The notes: a model not told the origin generated them from the letters alone. A stretch of 64,000 nucleotides of DNA from Lysobacterales bacterium (GCA_026005055.1 BPKI01000001.1:1178001-1242000), one strand, 5' to 3'. Positions 41,321 to 52,048 are shown, counted from the stretch's first letter. Program-made: numbers and translations.

Positions 41321-41940
41321 CTCTTTTTTGCTTGAAGGATAGAAGCAAAATTTTACTTTTCTTCGCGTTAGACAGGGGACATCCCGTGTTCCATGGGAAT
41401 CCAGCGAATGTCTTGCTTTTTTTTGGGTCGATATCGGTTCAGGCATTCGCAGTTTATGTGGCTGCTTGGTTGAGCTGTATGGTCCCTTGGGACGCTGAGG
41501 ATCCGAAAGCGGAATCTAAGGTGGAGTTGCAGGGCGATTCTACGGGCGAGGCGAAGGAAGGGGTGAGTAAAGTGCCCGGAGATCTGCATCCGGTTGATCA
41601 GATCTGGCGGAACGCGATCCAATCCACTTTCGTCGAACCTGCTGTGGCTGCATTGGCCGAAGACAAGAGTGAAAAGGAACGAGCAAAACTCACCGATTTT
41701 CTGCTCAGATTTCTCGATGTTTTGCGAGTACCAGCGGGTGGTGGATTCGCATTGTGTGGGATGGTAAGAGATTTTTATTTGATGGCAAACCTCTGGACAA
41801 AGGAGTTTCGAGATAGACGCCTAGATCCGTCGGATTCCAAAGACTTCTTCAACATTGCTAAGGAGTTCAGCGAAAAGTATTATGATTTTAAATGGCCTGA
41901 GCCGGGAGGAAATCCGGGGCGTCACAATGAAAAACCATGA
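41284..41940 (+). CDS. Downstream part of the same gene in the -1 frame
   Basis: Open from the T10 run: FFFDALEGLEVTLFCLKDRSKILLFFALDRGHPVFHGNP...; listed as ORF 41332..41940 from a TTG. Confidence 0.6.
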   Translation, partial: GFFFDALEGLEVTLFCLKDRSKILLFFALDRGHPVFHGNPANVLLFFGSISVQAFAVYVAAWLSCMVPWDAEDPKAESKVELQGDSTGEAKEGVSKVPGDLHPVDQIWRNAIQSTFVEPAVAALAEDKSEKERAKLTDFLLRFLDVLRVPAGGGFALCGMVRDFYLMANLWTKEFRDRRLDPSDSKDFFNIAKEFSEKYYDFKWPEPGGNPGRHNEKP

Positions 41941-42086
41941 GAGGAGGAGCCGCTAAGGAGAACGTGCTGCGAGCGAGAGGGAAGCGCTGCGATTGAAACG
42001 GACGTTTTCCGACGGAGCTGCATCGAAATCGCGCTTGCGGTAGGATCGCGCCGGTCTGTGGACTGTCGGATGAGGCAGAGCAGCCG

Positions 42087-43214
42087 ATGACGATCACGGT
42101 GGCCGCGGTGCGGGAGCGCGATCCGGGGGAACGACGGGTCGCGATCGTGCCCGAAGTGGCGAAGAAGCTTCAGCGCAAGGGCTGTCGGGTGCTGCTCGAG
42201 CGCGGGGCTGGGGAGGCGGCGGGCTTTCCCGACGAGGCCTACGGCGAGAGCGTCGTATTCGGGTCGAGCCGCGAGGCGGTGTTGGCCGAGGCGGAGGTGC
42301 TGTTCAAGGTGCGGCCGCCTTCGCTCGAGGAGATCGCGGCGCTGCGCTCGGGCGGGGTGCTGATCGGGCTGCTCGCGCCCCATGCCGATCAGGCGCGGGT
42401 GAAGGCGCTTCGCGATCGCGGGATCACGAGCTTCGCGATGGAGCTTCTGCCGCGCACCACCCGCGCGCAGGCGATGGACGTGCTCTCCTCGCAGGCGGCG
42501 GTGGCCGGCTACAAGGCGGTTCTGATCGCGGCCGAGCGCCTGGCCAAGTTCTTCCCGATGCTCACCACCGCCGCAGGGACGATCCGACCGGCGAAGGTGC
42601 TGGTGATCGGCGCGGGGGTCGCGGGGCTTCAGGCGATCGCGACGGCGCGGCGGCTCGGGGCTCAGGTCGAGGGTTTCGACGTGCGCCCGGAGACCAAGGA
42701 GCAGATCGAATCGCTCGGGGCCAAGTTTCTCGATCTCGGGGTGCAAGCGGCGGGAAGCGGCGGTTATGCGCGCGAGCTCAGCGCCGAAGAGCGCGCCGAG
42801 CAACAGCGACGGCTCGCCGAGCACGTGCGCAAGGTCGATGTGATCGTCACGACCGCCGCGGTGCCTGGCCGGCCGGCGCCGCGCATCATCACGGCGGGGA
42901 TGGTCGCGGGCATGCGCCCGGGCTCGGTCATCGTCGATCTCGCGGCCGAAACCGGAGGCAACTGCGAGCTCACGCGGCCCAGCGAGGAGCATGAGGTGCA
43001 AGGGGTGAGGATCGTCGGCTTCACCGACCTGCCTTCGCGCGGCGCCTTCCATGCGAGCGAGATGTACGCCCGCAACCTCGCCAACTTCCTTGATCTTCTG
43101 CTCAAGGACGGTCGGCTGAACCTCGATTTCGCAGACGATCTCGTGGCCGGAACCTGCCTGACCCACGCCGGCGAGATCCGCCACGCTCCCACCCGCGAGA
43201 GGATCGGCGCATGA
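42087..43214 (+). CDS. pntAA: NAD(P) transhydrogenase subunit alpha, part 1
   Basis: MTITVAAVRERDPGERRVAIVPEVAKKLQRKGCRVLLERGAG; VLVIGAGVAGLQAIATARRLGA. Confidence 0.94.
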   Translation: MTITVAAVRERDPGERRVAIVPEVAKKLQRKGCRVLLERGAGEAAGFPDEAYGESVVFGSSREAVLAEAEVLFKVRPPSLEEIAALRSGGVLIGLLAPHADQARVKALRDRGITSFAMELLPRTTRAQAMDVLSSQAAVAGYKAVLIAAERLAKFFPMLTTAAGTIRPAKVLVIGAGVAGLQAIATARRLGAQVEGFDVRPETKEQIESLGAKFLDLGVQAAGSGGYARELSAEERAEQQRRLAEHVRKVDVIVTTAAVPGRPAPRIITAGMVAGMRPGSVIVDLAAETGGNCELTRPSEEHEVQGVRIVGFTDLPSRGAFHASEMYARNLANFLDLLLKDGRLNLDFADDLVAGTCLTHAGEIRHAPTRERIGA

Positions 43215-43503
43215 GCGAGCTCTTCATCGCGCTCTACATCTTCGTCCTGGCCGCTTTCACCGGCCATGTGCTCATCTCGCGCGTGCCGGTGATCCTCCAT
43301 ACCCCGCTCATGTCGGGATCCAACTTCATCCACGGTATCGTGCTCGTCGGGGCGATGGTGGCGCTCGGGCACGCCGAGACCCCGCTCGAGCGGGCGATCG
43401 GTTTTCTCGCGGTGCTGCTTGGCGCCGGTAACGCCGTGGGCGGCTACGTGGTGACCGAGCGCATGCTCGATATGTTCAAGTCGAGCAAGCAGGGAGGCGG
43501 CTC

Positions 43504-43507
<4 letters not shown>
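43211..43507 (+). CDS. pntAB: NAD(P) transhydrogenase subunit alpha, part 2 (membrane)
   Basis: IALYIFVLAAFTGHVLISRVPVILHTPLMSGSNFIHGIVLVGAMV. Confidence 0.94.
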
Positions 43508-45013
<1,506 letters not shown>

Positions 45014-45033
<20 letters not shown>

Positions 45034-45433
45034 GATCGGCGCGAGCGATCAGCCCGGCGAGCAACGTGGCGGCAGGCACCATGGCCCGCGCGAGCGGGCT
45101 TCTTCGCTGCCACCAGAGCGCGAAGACGAGCTCGGTATCGAGCGCTGCCCCCATCTCCCCGGGCGTGAGCCCGAGCGCGCCGGAAAGGACGGCCATGGCC
45201 TCGAGCCAGGCTGCGATCGAGAAAACCGCAAGCGCGAGAAGCATGGCCGCAGACCCGGGCCATCGGCCCGGCCAAGACCGGACGATCGCCCCTGCGACGA
45301 TCCCGATCGCGAGGCTTGCCGGGACGAGCGAGATCCCGCGGATCGCCGCATAGGCCTGGAACAAGGTCAGGGTCGCGACGATGAGAGCGACGAAGACGAC
45401 CCGCCAGAAGAGCAAAGACTGGCCCACATCGGC
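45014..45433 (-). CDS. Hypothetical membrane protein; exact start uncertain
   Basis: VGQSLLFWRVVFVALIVATLTLFQAYAAIRGISLVPASLAIGIVAGAIV...; contained in ORF 45014..46180, whose upstream part is antisense to sufT. Confidence 0.55.
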
Positions 45434-45619
45434 AGCGATTCGAAGCGCGAGGCATCTTACCAGTCCGTCGCGGACCGGACCTTGGTCGGCTTCAAGCCAG
45501 CGCTTCGAGTGTGCCTCGCTGCCAATGCGCGGACATCCCGGCGAGGCAGCGGTAAGGTCGGTTCGGCGGACTGCCTCGATCGCGAAAATGGACCGCATTG
45601 GTCCGATATAATGCTGCGC

Positions 45620-46171
45620 ATGTACTTCGCGAGCAGCGAACCGGTCACGTTCAGCCGTGACTGCGAGGCCATCCTCGTGCCGCAAGGCGAGCGCGTGGTA
45701 CTGCCCGCAGGCAGCCAGGGTTACATCACCCAGGCCCTCGGCGGCAGCTACACGGTCTACGTCGAGGGCAATCTTTTCCGCATCCGCGGCGCCGATGCCG
45801 ATGCCATCGGCAAGGAGCCCACACCGCCCGTCCGGCTTCCCGAGAATGCCGGCGAGGCGGAGCTTAAGCAGGCGGTCTGGGACCAGCTTCGGCAATGCTA
45901 CGACCCCGAGATTCCGGTCAACATCGTCGATCTCGGCCTGGTGTACGAGTGCCGTCTCGGGAAGCGGGAAGAAGGCGGCTATCGGGTCGAGGTCAAGATG
46001 ACGCTGACGGCGCCCGGCTGCGGCATGGGCGAGGTGCTGGTCGAGGAGGTCCGCGACCGCCTCGAAGCCATTCCTGGCATCGCGGAAGCGGATGTCGAGC
46101 TCGTCTTCGACCCGCCCTGGAACCGCGAGATGATGAGCGAGGCGGCAAGACTCGAGCTCGGGGTGTTCTGA
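45620..46171 (+). CDS. sufT: Putative Fe-S cluster assembly protein SufT (DUF59/MIP18 family)
   Basis: LKQAVWDQLRQCYDPEIPVNIVDLGLVYECRL; MTLTAPGCGMGEVLVEEVRDRLEAIPGIAEADVELVFDPPWNREMMSEAARLELG; alternative in-frame ATG at 45611. Confidence 0.93.
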   Translation: MYFASSEPVTFSRDCEAILVPQGERVVLPAGSQGYITQALGGSYTVYVEGNLFRIRGADADAIGKEPTPPVRLPENAGEAELKQAVWDQLRQCYDPEIPVNIVDLGLVYECRLGKREEGGYRVEVKMTLTAPGCGMGEVLVEEVRDRLEAIPGIAEADVELVFDPPWNREMMSEAARLELGVF

Positions 46172-46182
46172 GGGCTCCATCC

Positions 46183-46605
46183 ATGCTTTGGCGCTGGTCT
46201 CCTTGGATTGCGCTGCTTGTGTCCGTGGCCCTGTTCGCGCACAACGTGGTTCTCCTCGGCGGGCTGGCGAGACACCCGACCTTGGGTCCGCCGGCAGCGG
46301 CGGCCGCGGAGCGCGAATCGCCGTGGCTTTCGGCGCAGATGCAGCTCGGGCGCTGGCTTGCCGAGCGCGGTCTCTTCGCGGAAAGCGGCCTCTCGGCGGC
46401 GCGGGAGATTTTCGCAGCCCGCGAACAGGCGGTCGGGGAGAACCCCGAGGCGGCGCTCGATCTGCTGCTTCGCCCGGGGCTTGGTTTTCGGCACACGCTG
46501 CTGCGCATCGGCCAGTGGCTGGCGCCGCTGGCCTTGCTGATCGCGGTTTTGCTCTTCCTCTTCGCGCCGCGGACCGTGCACTTGGTCGGCGGGCGGCGCG
46601 ACTGA
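46183..46605 (+). CDS. Hypothetical protein with N- and C-terminal TM segments
   Basis: MLWRWSPWIALLVSVALFAHNVVLLGGL...LLIAVLLFLFAPRTVHLVGGRRD. Confidence 0.6.
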   Translation: MLWRWSPWIALLVSVALFAHNVVLLGGLARHPTLGPPAAAAAERESPWLSAQMQLGRWLAERGLFAESGLSAAREIFAAREQAVGENPEAALDLLLRPGLGFRHTLLRIGQWLAPLALLIAVLLFLFAPRTVHLVGGRRD

Positions 46606-46608
46606 GCC

Positions 46609-47100
46609 TCAGGGCGACACCGCCTCGAAGCGATTGGCCTCGGGGTTCTTGCGCACCTTGAGCGGATCCCAGATCCGCCCGTTCATCGCGATGTACACCC
46701 CCTCCGGCAGCACCTGCACCGCCCCGACCGCGGTGCCGATGTTGAACACCGCATCCGAACCGCGGAACAAGGCCGGATTGAGCGCGCCGGTGAGCACGAT
46801 GACTTTGCCGGGAAGACCGAGCAAGCTGCGGGCGGTCTGCACCATGGTGTCGGTACCATGGGTGATGAGCACGTGCCGCTCCTCTTGCGCCTCGACCACG
46901 GCGCGGATCAGCGCCCGATCCTGGTCGGTGAGGTGCAAGCTGTCCTTGCGCAAGAGCGGAATCACCCGGTAACGGAAGGCCACCCCGATCTCGCCGAGAA
47001 TGCGTCCGATCTGCGGCTCGCCGACCTGGAAGTCGGATTTCTCATCGAAGTAGATCTTGTCGATGGTGCCGCCGGTGGTAACGATCAGGAGTTGCTCCAT
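46609..47100 (-). CDS. Asparaginase domain protein (N-terminal domain only, 163 aa)
   Basis: LLIVTTGGTIDKIYF; HVLITHGTDTMVQTARSL; VIVLTGALNPALFRGSDAVFNIG. Confidence 0.88.
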   Translation of the reverse strand: MEQLLIVTTGGTIDKIYFDEKSDFQVGEPQIGRILGEIGVAFRYRVIPLLRKDSLHLTDQDRALIRAVVEAQEERHVLITHGTDTMVQTARSLLGLPGKVIVLTGALNPALFRGSDAVFNIGTAVGAVQVLPEGVYIAMNGRIWDPLKVRKNPEANRFEAVSP

Positions 47101-47424
47101 GGTCTCGGCATCGGCTTGGGGGAAATCAGTCTAGCGGGCGTGCGCCGGGCGCGAGCGCGAGGGCGAGACCCTGGCGGGGGTGGGAAGCCATGCTCGGTTC
47201 GAGCGGAGCCGGCGGTGCCGCGATCGGGCAGCGGAGCTAGGTGATTGGGCCGCTCGCTGCGAGCATGGCGGGTGTCGGGGGAAGGGCCAGGCAGCGACCG
47301 TCTCCGGATGCGCCTGATCGCCGGCTCGACGAGGGCGGTTGCCTCCGTCGCCCGATGTGGATGTCAACCTTCGCCGCTCCCGTGCGTTTTGAATGATGAC
47401 GAAGCGGAGAAGGGAGACCCTCTG

Positions 47425-48027
47425 ATGCTGGTGGCGCTCGCCGTTGGCGAAGTTCCCCCCGAATCGGTGCAGGCCGACGCTCCAGCGCGCGCGCTCGACC
47501 GCAGCGGTGGACTCGATGGTTTTCTGCGCGGCATCGGGGGGCGCGCGCTGGTCGTGGCCGAGCTCACCACCCGCGACCGCGAGGAGGCGCTCGACTTGGT
47601 GCAGGAGGCGATGCTGCGTTTCGTGCGTCGGTACGCGCAGCGTCCGGCAGAGGAATGGCCGGCGCTGTTTCACCGGATTCTCAACCGTGCCCTGGTGGAC
47701 TGGACCCGGCGGGCGAAGGTGCGCGCCGCTTTTCGCTTCTTGATCGGACGGCGGCTCGAGGAGCAGGCAGCGGAGGATGTTGGGCTGCTGCCCGCCCCCC
47801 AGCGTGGGCCGGAGCAGGAGGCTCAGGCGGCGGAGCTCTCCCGTCGTCTCTGCCAGGCGCTCGCCGCATTGCCGCTCAGGCAGCGGCAGGTGTTCCTGCT
47901 CAGAGTCTGGGAAGGGCTTTCGGTGGAGGCAACCGCGCAAGCCCTCGCGATCGGCGAGGGCAGCGTGAAGACCCACCTGTTTCGGGCTTTGGCCCGTCTC
48001 AAGGAGCAACTCGATGGGCACCGATGA
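47425..48027 (+). CDS. RNA polymerase sigma factor, ECF/sigma-70 family
   Basis: EEALDLVQEAMLRFVRRYA region 2; LPLRQRQVFLLRVWEGLSVEATAQALAIGEGSVKTHLFRALARLK region 4; start uncertain. Confidence 0.88.
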   Translation: MLVALAVGEVPPESVQADAPARALDRSGGLDGFLRGIGGRALVVAELTTRDREEALDLVQEAMLRFVRRYAQRPAEEWPALFHRILNRALVDWTRRAKVRAAFRFLIGRRLEEQAAEDVGLLPAPQRGPEQEAQAAELSRRLCQALAALPLRQRQVFLLRVWEGLSVEATAQALAIGEGSVKTHLFRALARLKEQLDGHR

Positions 48028-48361
48028 TCGTGAGCTGCTCGAGGCCGTGCGCGCGACCCTTTCGCGACGCGCGGGGGAGTTGGATGCGTCCACTCGCGCG
48101 AGGCTCGCCGCGGCCCGCCGTCGGGCGCTCGAAGCGCATCGCGCTCCGCGCCTCGTGGGCTGGTGGCCGGCCTTGCCGGCCTTGGCGGCGGCGCTCGCCT
48201 TGCTCGTGTTCAAAGCGCCACGCCCCCCCGAGCCTGCTCCCCCCGTGCGCGCGGAAACCTTCGCTCTGCTCGGCGAGCCAGAGGGAGCCGAGCTGCTCGA
48301 ACTCGCCGAGTTCTACCGGCTGCTCGATGAGGAGACCTCCGATGTACCGCCGCCATCCTGA
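48014..48361 (+). CDS. Small single-TM protein, possible anti-sigma/DUF3619-like
   Basis: Overlaps sigma gene stop; TM WWPALPALAAALALLVF. Confidence 0.6.
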   Translation: MGTDDRELLEAVRATLSRRAGELDASTRARLAAARRRALEAHRAPRLVGWWPALPALAAALALLVFKAPRPPEPAPPVRAETFALLGEPEGAELLELAEFYRLLDEETSDVPPPS

Positions 48362-48896
48362 GCGTCGGTGGTGGCGCGCGCCTTGGCTCGCGCTCCTGCT
48401 GCTCGGACCGATCACTCTGGCCGCCGCCCCGCCGGCTCGTTTCGAAGAGCTGCCTGCGGAGGTCGGGCGCGTGCTCGAAGCGTTCCGCTCCGACTGGGGC
48501 CGGCTTTCTGCCCAGCGCCGCGAAGCGCTGGTGCGTGCCGCCGAAGTGTGGCTGGAACTCGGTCGCGAGCAGCGCCGACTCGCCCTGCGCCGCCTCGAGA
48601 TCTGGGAGAGCCTGACCCCCGAGGAGCGCGCTCGGCTTCGCGCCCATCTGCGCGCCGGTCATGGCGCCGGTCGGCGCGCGCCGCTCATGGCGCTCCTCGC
48701 CGAGCTCGATCGAGCCGAGCGCCAGGCGCTCCTCGCCCGACTACGCGGCCTGGAGCCGCCTGAGCGTCGGCGCCTGCGCCTGTACCTGATGGGGCTTTCG
48801 CGCGAGGAGCGCCTCGCCTGGATCCGCCGCTGGGTCGGCGGGGACGAGCGGGCGCTCGCCGAAGCCCTTGCCGCGCCCCTCGCGTCGCACCGTTGA
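48342..48896 (+). CDS. DUF3106-like secreted protein
   Basis: Signal peptide; SAQRREALVRAAEVWLELGREQRRLALRRLEIWESLTPEERARLRAHL. Confidence 0.7.
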   Translation: MYRRHPERRWWRAPWLALLLLGPITLAAAPPARFEELPAEVGRVLEAFRSDWGRLSAQRREALVRAAEVWLELGREQRRLALRRLEIWESLTPEERARLRAHLRAGHGAGRRAPLMALLAELDRAERQALLARLRGLEPPERRRLRLYLMGLSREERLAWIRRWVGGDERALAEALAAPLASHR

Positions 48897-48918
48897 TCCC
48901 ACCTCGACCGCCATTGCC

Positions 48919-50346
48919 ATGAACGCCGTCCTCGCACCGCCTCCGGTTCAGGCCAGCCAGGCCGCGAACGAGATCGACGTGCTGCTCGAGCGCACCACCT
49001 ACGGCGCCACCCGCGCCGAGCGGGCGCTCGCGCACAGCCTGGGCTACGAGGGCTGGATCGAGCACCAGCTCAACCTCGGTCCCGAGGCCGATGCCCCGCT
49101 CGAGCAGCAGCTACGCAGCTCCACCCCGCTGATTTTTGCGAGCGCCGCCGAGCTCGGCGCGATCGCGACCGGCGAGCAGCGCCAGCGGACCCAGGCCTAC
49201 AACGAACTCCTTGCCGCCACCCTCCTCCGCGGCTGGTTCGCGAAGCGCCAGCTGTTCGAGCGCATGGTCGAGTTCGTCGGGGATCTCTTGCACATCGGGG
49301 TGACCGATGCCCGCATGGGCACCCTCAAGATCCTCGATGATCGCGAGGTCGCTCGCGCCCACGCTTTCGGTCGCTTCCGCGAGCTGCTCGGGGCGAGCGC
49401 GCGCTCGCCGGCGATGCTCGATTATCTCGACAATGCCCTCAACGGCCGCGACGGCATCAACGACAACTACGCCCGCGAGCTGATGGAGCTTCACACCCTT
49501 GGGGTGGACGGCGGCTACACCGAGGAAGACGTGGTCGAGGTGGCGCGCTGCTTCAGCGGCTGGACCTATGAGCGGCGGACGCTACGCTTCCTCTTCCTCG
49601 CGAGCTGGCACGACAACGGTCCGAAGCGGGTGCTCGGCACCCCGATTCCCGCCGGCGGCGGTCAGCGTGACGGTGAAACCGTGCTCGATCTGCTCGCCCA
49701 GCATCCGAGCACGGCGCGCCACGTGGTCACGCGCCTCGCCCGCCGCTTCGTGAGCGATCAGCCGCCCCCGGCGCTGGTCAACGACGTCGCGGCGGTCTTC
49801 ACTGCAAGCGGCGGCGACTTGCGCAGCACCCTGCGGGCGCTGCTTCTGCATCCGCTCACCCGCCAATCGCCGCCGCTCAAGCTCAAGCGACCCTTCGAGC
49901 TCGTGGTCGGTTTGTTGCGAGGCCTCGAAATCCCCTACCGGGAGGGCGCGGCGCGGCTGCTGCTCGACTGGCTCGGTCGTCTCGGCCATCGTCCCTTCGC
50001 CTGGCCTCCGCCCAACGGCTACCCCGACACGGCCAGCTACTGGCAGAGCCCGAATGGTCTGCTCCAGCGCTGGAACTTCGGCTGGGAGGCCTTGTTCGGC
50101 ACCCTCGCCGCTCGGCTTCCGGTGAACTGGGGCGCGCTTCTCGGCGGCGCCCAACGTGCGGCGGCGGTGGCCGATGCCCTCGCCGCGGTCTTTCCCGTGG
50201 CGGCGGCGGTGCACGGTCAGGGCTATTTCCGAGAACTGGCGTTGAAGCTGGCCGGAGACGGGGTCCTGAGCGGTTCTGCCCGCGACCAGCTCGCGCGTCA
50301 GCTCGCCCTGGCGATGTTCACGAGTCCCGCCAACCAGCTGCGTTGA
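48919..50346 (+). CDS. DUF1800 domain protein
   Basis: LLERTTYGATRAERA; NYARELMELHTLGVDGGYTEEDVVEVARCFSGWTYE. Confidence 0.9.
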   Translation: MNAVLAPPPVQASQAANEIDVLLERTTYGATRAERALAHSLGYEGWIEHQLNLGPEADAPLEQQLRSSTPLIFASAAELGAIATGEQRQRTQAYNELLAATLLRGWFAKRQLFERMVEFVGDLLHIGVTDARMGTLKILDDREVARAHAFGRFRELLGASARSPAMLDYLDNALNGRDGINDNYARELMELHTLGVDGGYTEEDVVEVARCFSGWTYERRTLRFLFLASWHDNGPKRVLGTPIPAGGGQRDGETVLDLLAQHPSTARHVVTRLARRFVSDQPPPALVNDVAAVFTASGGDLRSTLRALLLHPLTRQSPPLKLKRPFELVVGLLRGLEIPYREGAARLLLDWLGRLGHRPFAWPPPNGYPDTASYWQSPNGLLQRWNFGWEALFGTLAARLPVNWGALLGGAQRAAAVADALAAVFPVAAAVHGQGYFRELALKLAGDGVLSGSARDQLARQLALAMFTSPANQLR

Positions 50347-50357
50347 GGAGGTCCCCC

Positions 50358-51569
50358 ATGAAACGGCGTGAGTTCCTCAAGCTTCCCCTCTGCGCCGGTG
50401 CGGCGCTGTGCTTGCCGCGGATGGCGCTGGCCTTCAGCGAGCGTTCGGCCGGTACGGCTCCGACCGTCATCGTGAGCCTCTTTCTTCGCGGTGGCGCCGA
50501 TGGGCTCAACATCGTCGTCCCCTACAGCGACCCCGATTACTACCGTCTTCGCCCGAGCCTCGCCGTCCCGCGTCCCGGTTCCGGAGACGGGGCGGCGATC
50601 GACCTCGACGGCCGGTTTGGCCTGCATCCTGCGGCCGCGCCGTTGCTGTCCCTCTACCGGGCAGGCGAACTGGCCATCCTGCATGCCTGCGGTGCGATCC
50701 ACGGTTCACGCTCGCACTTCGACGCGCAGGCACTGATGGAGCGCGGCGTGCAGGATCCAGCCCGGCCGCAGAGCGGCTGGCTGGGACGCCTGGTCGAGCA
50801 GCTGCCCGGGGCCGGCGGCGAGGCCTTCCTGGCCGTGGGCATCGGCAATGCGGTGGCGCGCTCGCTCATCGGCCCGGTTCCAGCGCTCAATCTGCAGTCG
50901 ATCGAAACCTTCAATCTCGGCGGGAGCCAGGGTGGCTGGCTGAAGAGCGTGCTCGCCGGGCTCTACCTCGAGCACGAACGCTTCGCCCACACCGCCACCC
51001 TCACCTTCGGGGCCCTCGAGAAGGTCGCTTCGCTCGACGTGCCGCGTCTCGATCCGCCGGCGGGGGTGAACTACCCGACCACCCCCTTCGGCAGCGCCCT
51101 GCGCGAATTGGGGCGCCTGATCCGCGCCGACATCGGGCTTCGCGCGGCGGCGGTGGACCTCGGCGGCTGGGATCATCACGCCAACGAAAACCAGGTGTTG
51201 CCCGGCCTGCTCCAAGAACTCGCGAATGCCCTGGTGGCCTTCCGCGGCCACCTCGGTGATGCGATGCAGCGCGTGGTGGTGCTGATCATGAGCGAGTTCG
51301 GGAGGCGCGCCGCCCAGAACGGCTCGGCCGGAACCGACCACGGCGCCGGCAACATCGTCATGGTGATCGGTGGTGGGGTGCGGGGTGGAAGGATCATCGC
51401 CGACTGGCCGGGGTTGCGCGACGCCGACCTCGATCGCGGCGATCTGCGCGTCACCATTGATTACCGGCAGGTCATCGAGGAGAGCGTGGCGGCGCGTTTC
51501 CCGGCGGTGGATGTGGACTACGTCGTGCAGGACGTGCGCCGCCGCCCGGGCGGACTTGGCTTGTTCTGA
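50358..51569 (+). CDS. DUF1501 domain protein with Tat-like signal
   Basis: MKRREFLKLPLCAGAALCLPRMALA; VSLFLRGGADGLNIVVPYSDPDYYRLRP; IMSEFGRRAAQNGSAGTDHGAGNIVMVIGGGVRGG. Confidence 0.92.
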   Translation: MKRREFLKLPLCAGAALCLPRMALAFSERSAGTAPTVIVSLFLRGGADGLNIVVPYSDPDYYRLRPSLAVPRPGSGDGAAIDLDGRFGLHPAAAPLLSLYRAGELAILHACGAIHGSRSHFDAQALMERGVQDPARPQSGWLGRLVEQLPGAGGEAFLAVGIGNAVARSLIGPVPALNLQSIETFNLGGSQGGWLKSVLAGLYLEHERFAHTATLTFGALEKVASLDVPRLDPPAGVNYPTTPFGSALRELGRLIRADIGLRAAAVDLGGWDHHANENQVLPGLLQELANALVAFRGHLGDAMQRVVVLIMSEFGRRAAQNGSAGTDHGAGNIVMVIGGGVRGGRIIADWPGLRDADLDRGDLRVTIDYRQVIEESVAARFPAVDVDYVVQDVRRRPGGLGLF

Positions 51570-51979
51570 ACGGCGGTCGAAGCGCGTTGAGGTGCCAAGC
51601 TCGTGAGCCAAGGGGGCTCCGCGCCGGAGCGCGACAGAACGCATGCCGAGGAGGCGAGGGTTTCCAACCGCAGGGCGTGGCCGATCGCGAGCGAGCGGGC
51701 GCTGGTCCGGCGATTCGCTAGGAGCGACGAAGCGAATACAGCGGTCTCATTCAGTACCGGCCCGAAGGGCGCCATCGGCCGACGGATGGCACTCCTCGTA
51801 TCTGGAGCCTCGATTGGAGGGACCGTGGCTCGCGATCGATGGGGAGCCGGTGATCGGGTGCGTGGCGTGGCGCATGCGTGGGCTTGCTCGGGAGGGGCGG
51901 GGGAGGCGAGGTCAGCGAAGGATGCTGCAAGCGTTGTTTGCAACGAAGAATGCTCTTCTGAACGAACGATGATGATCGT

Positions 51980-52020
51980 AATGCGATTGCATTGACGCAG
52001 TCATCGAGCTGCGTTAGTGT
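51980..52020 (+). promoter_or_regulatory. Putative prlF-yhaV promoter/operator with two inverted repeats
   Basis: AATGC-GATT-GCATT (51980-51993); TTGACG (51992-51997), 17-nt spacer, TAGTGT (52015-52020); ACGCAG-N8-CTGCGT (51995-52014) fills the spacer. Confidence 0.65.
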
Positions 52021-52048
52021 TTTTGCGCAACTTGCCCGGAGACCTGCC

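Noticed and set aside
51603-51995. 130-aa ORF upstream of prlF
   Set aside because: No motif, overlapped by equally open frames on both strands, and runs through the inverted repeats of the TA promoter.
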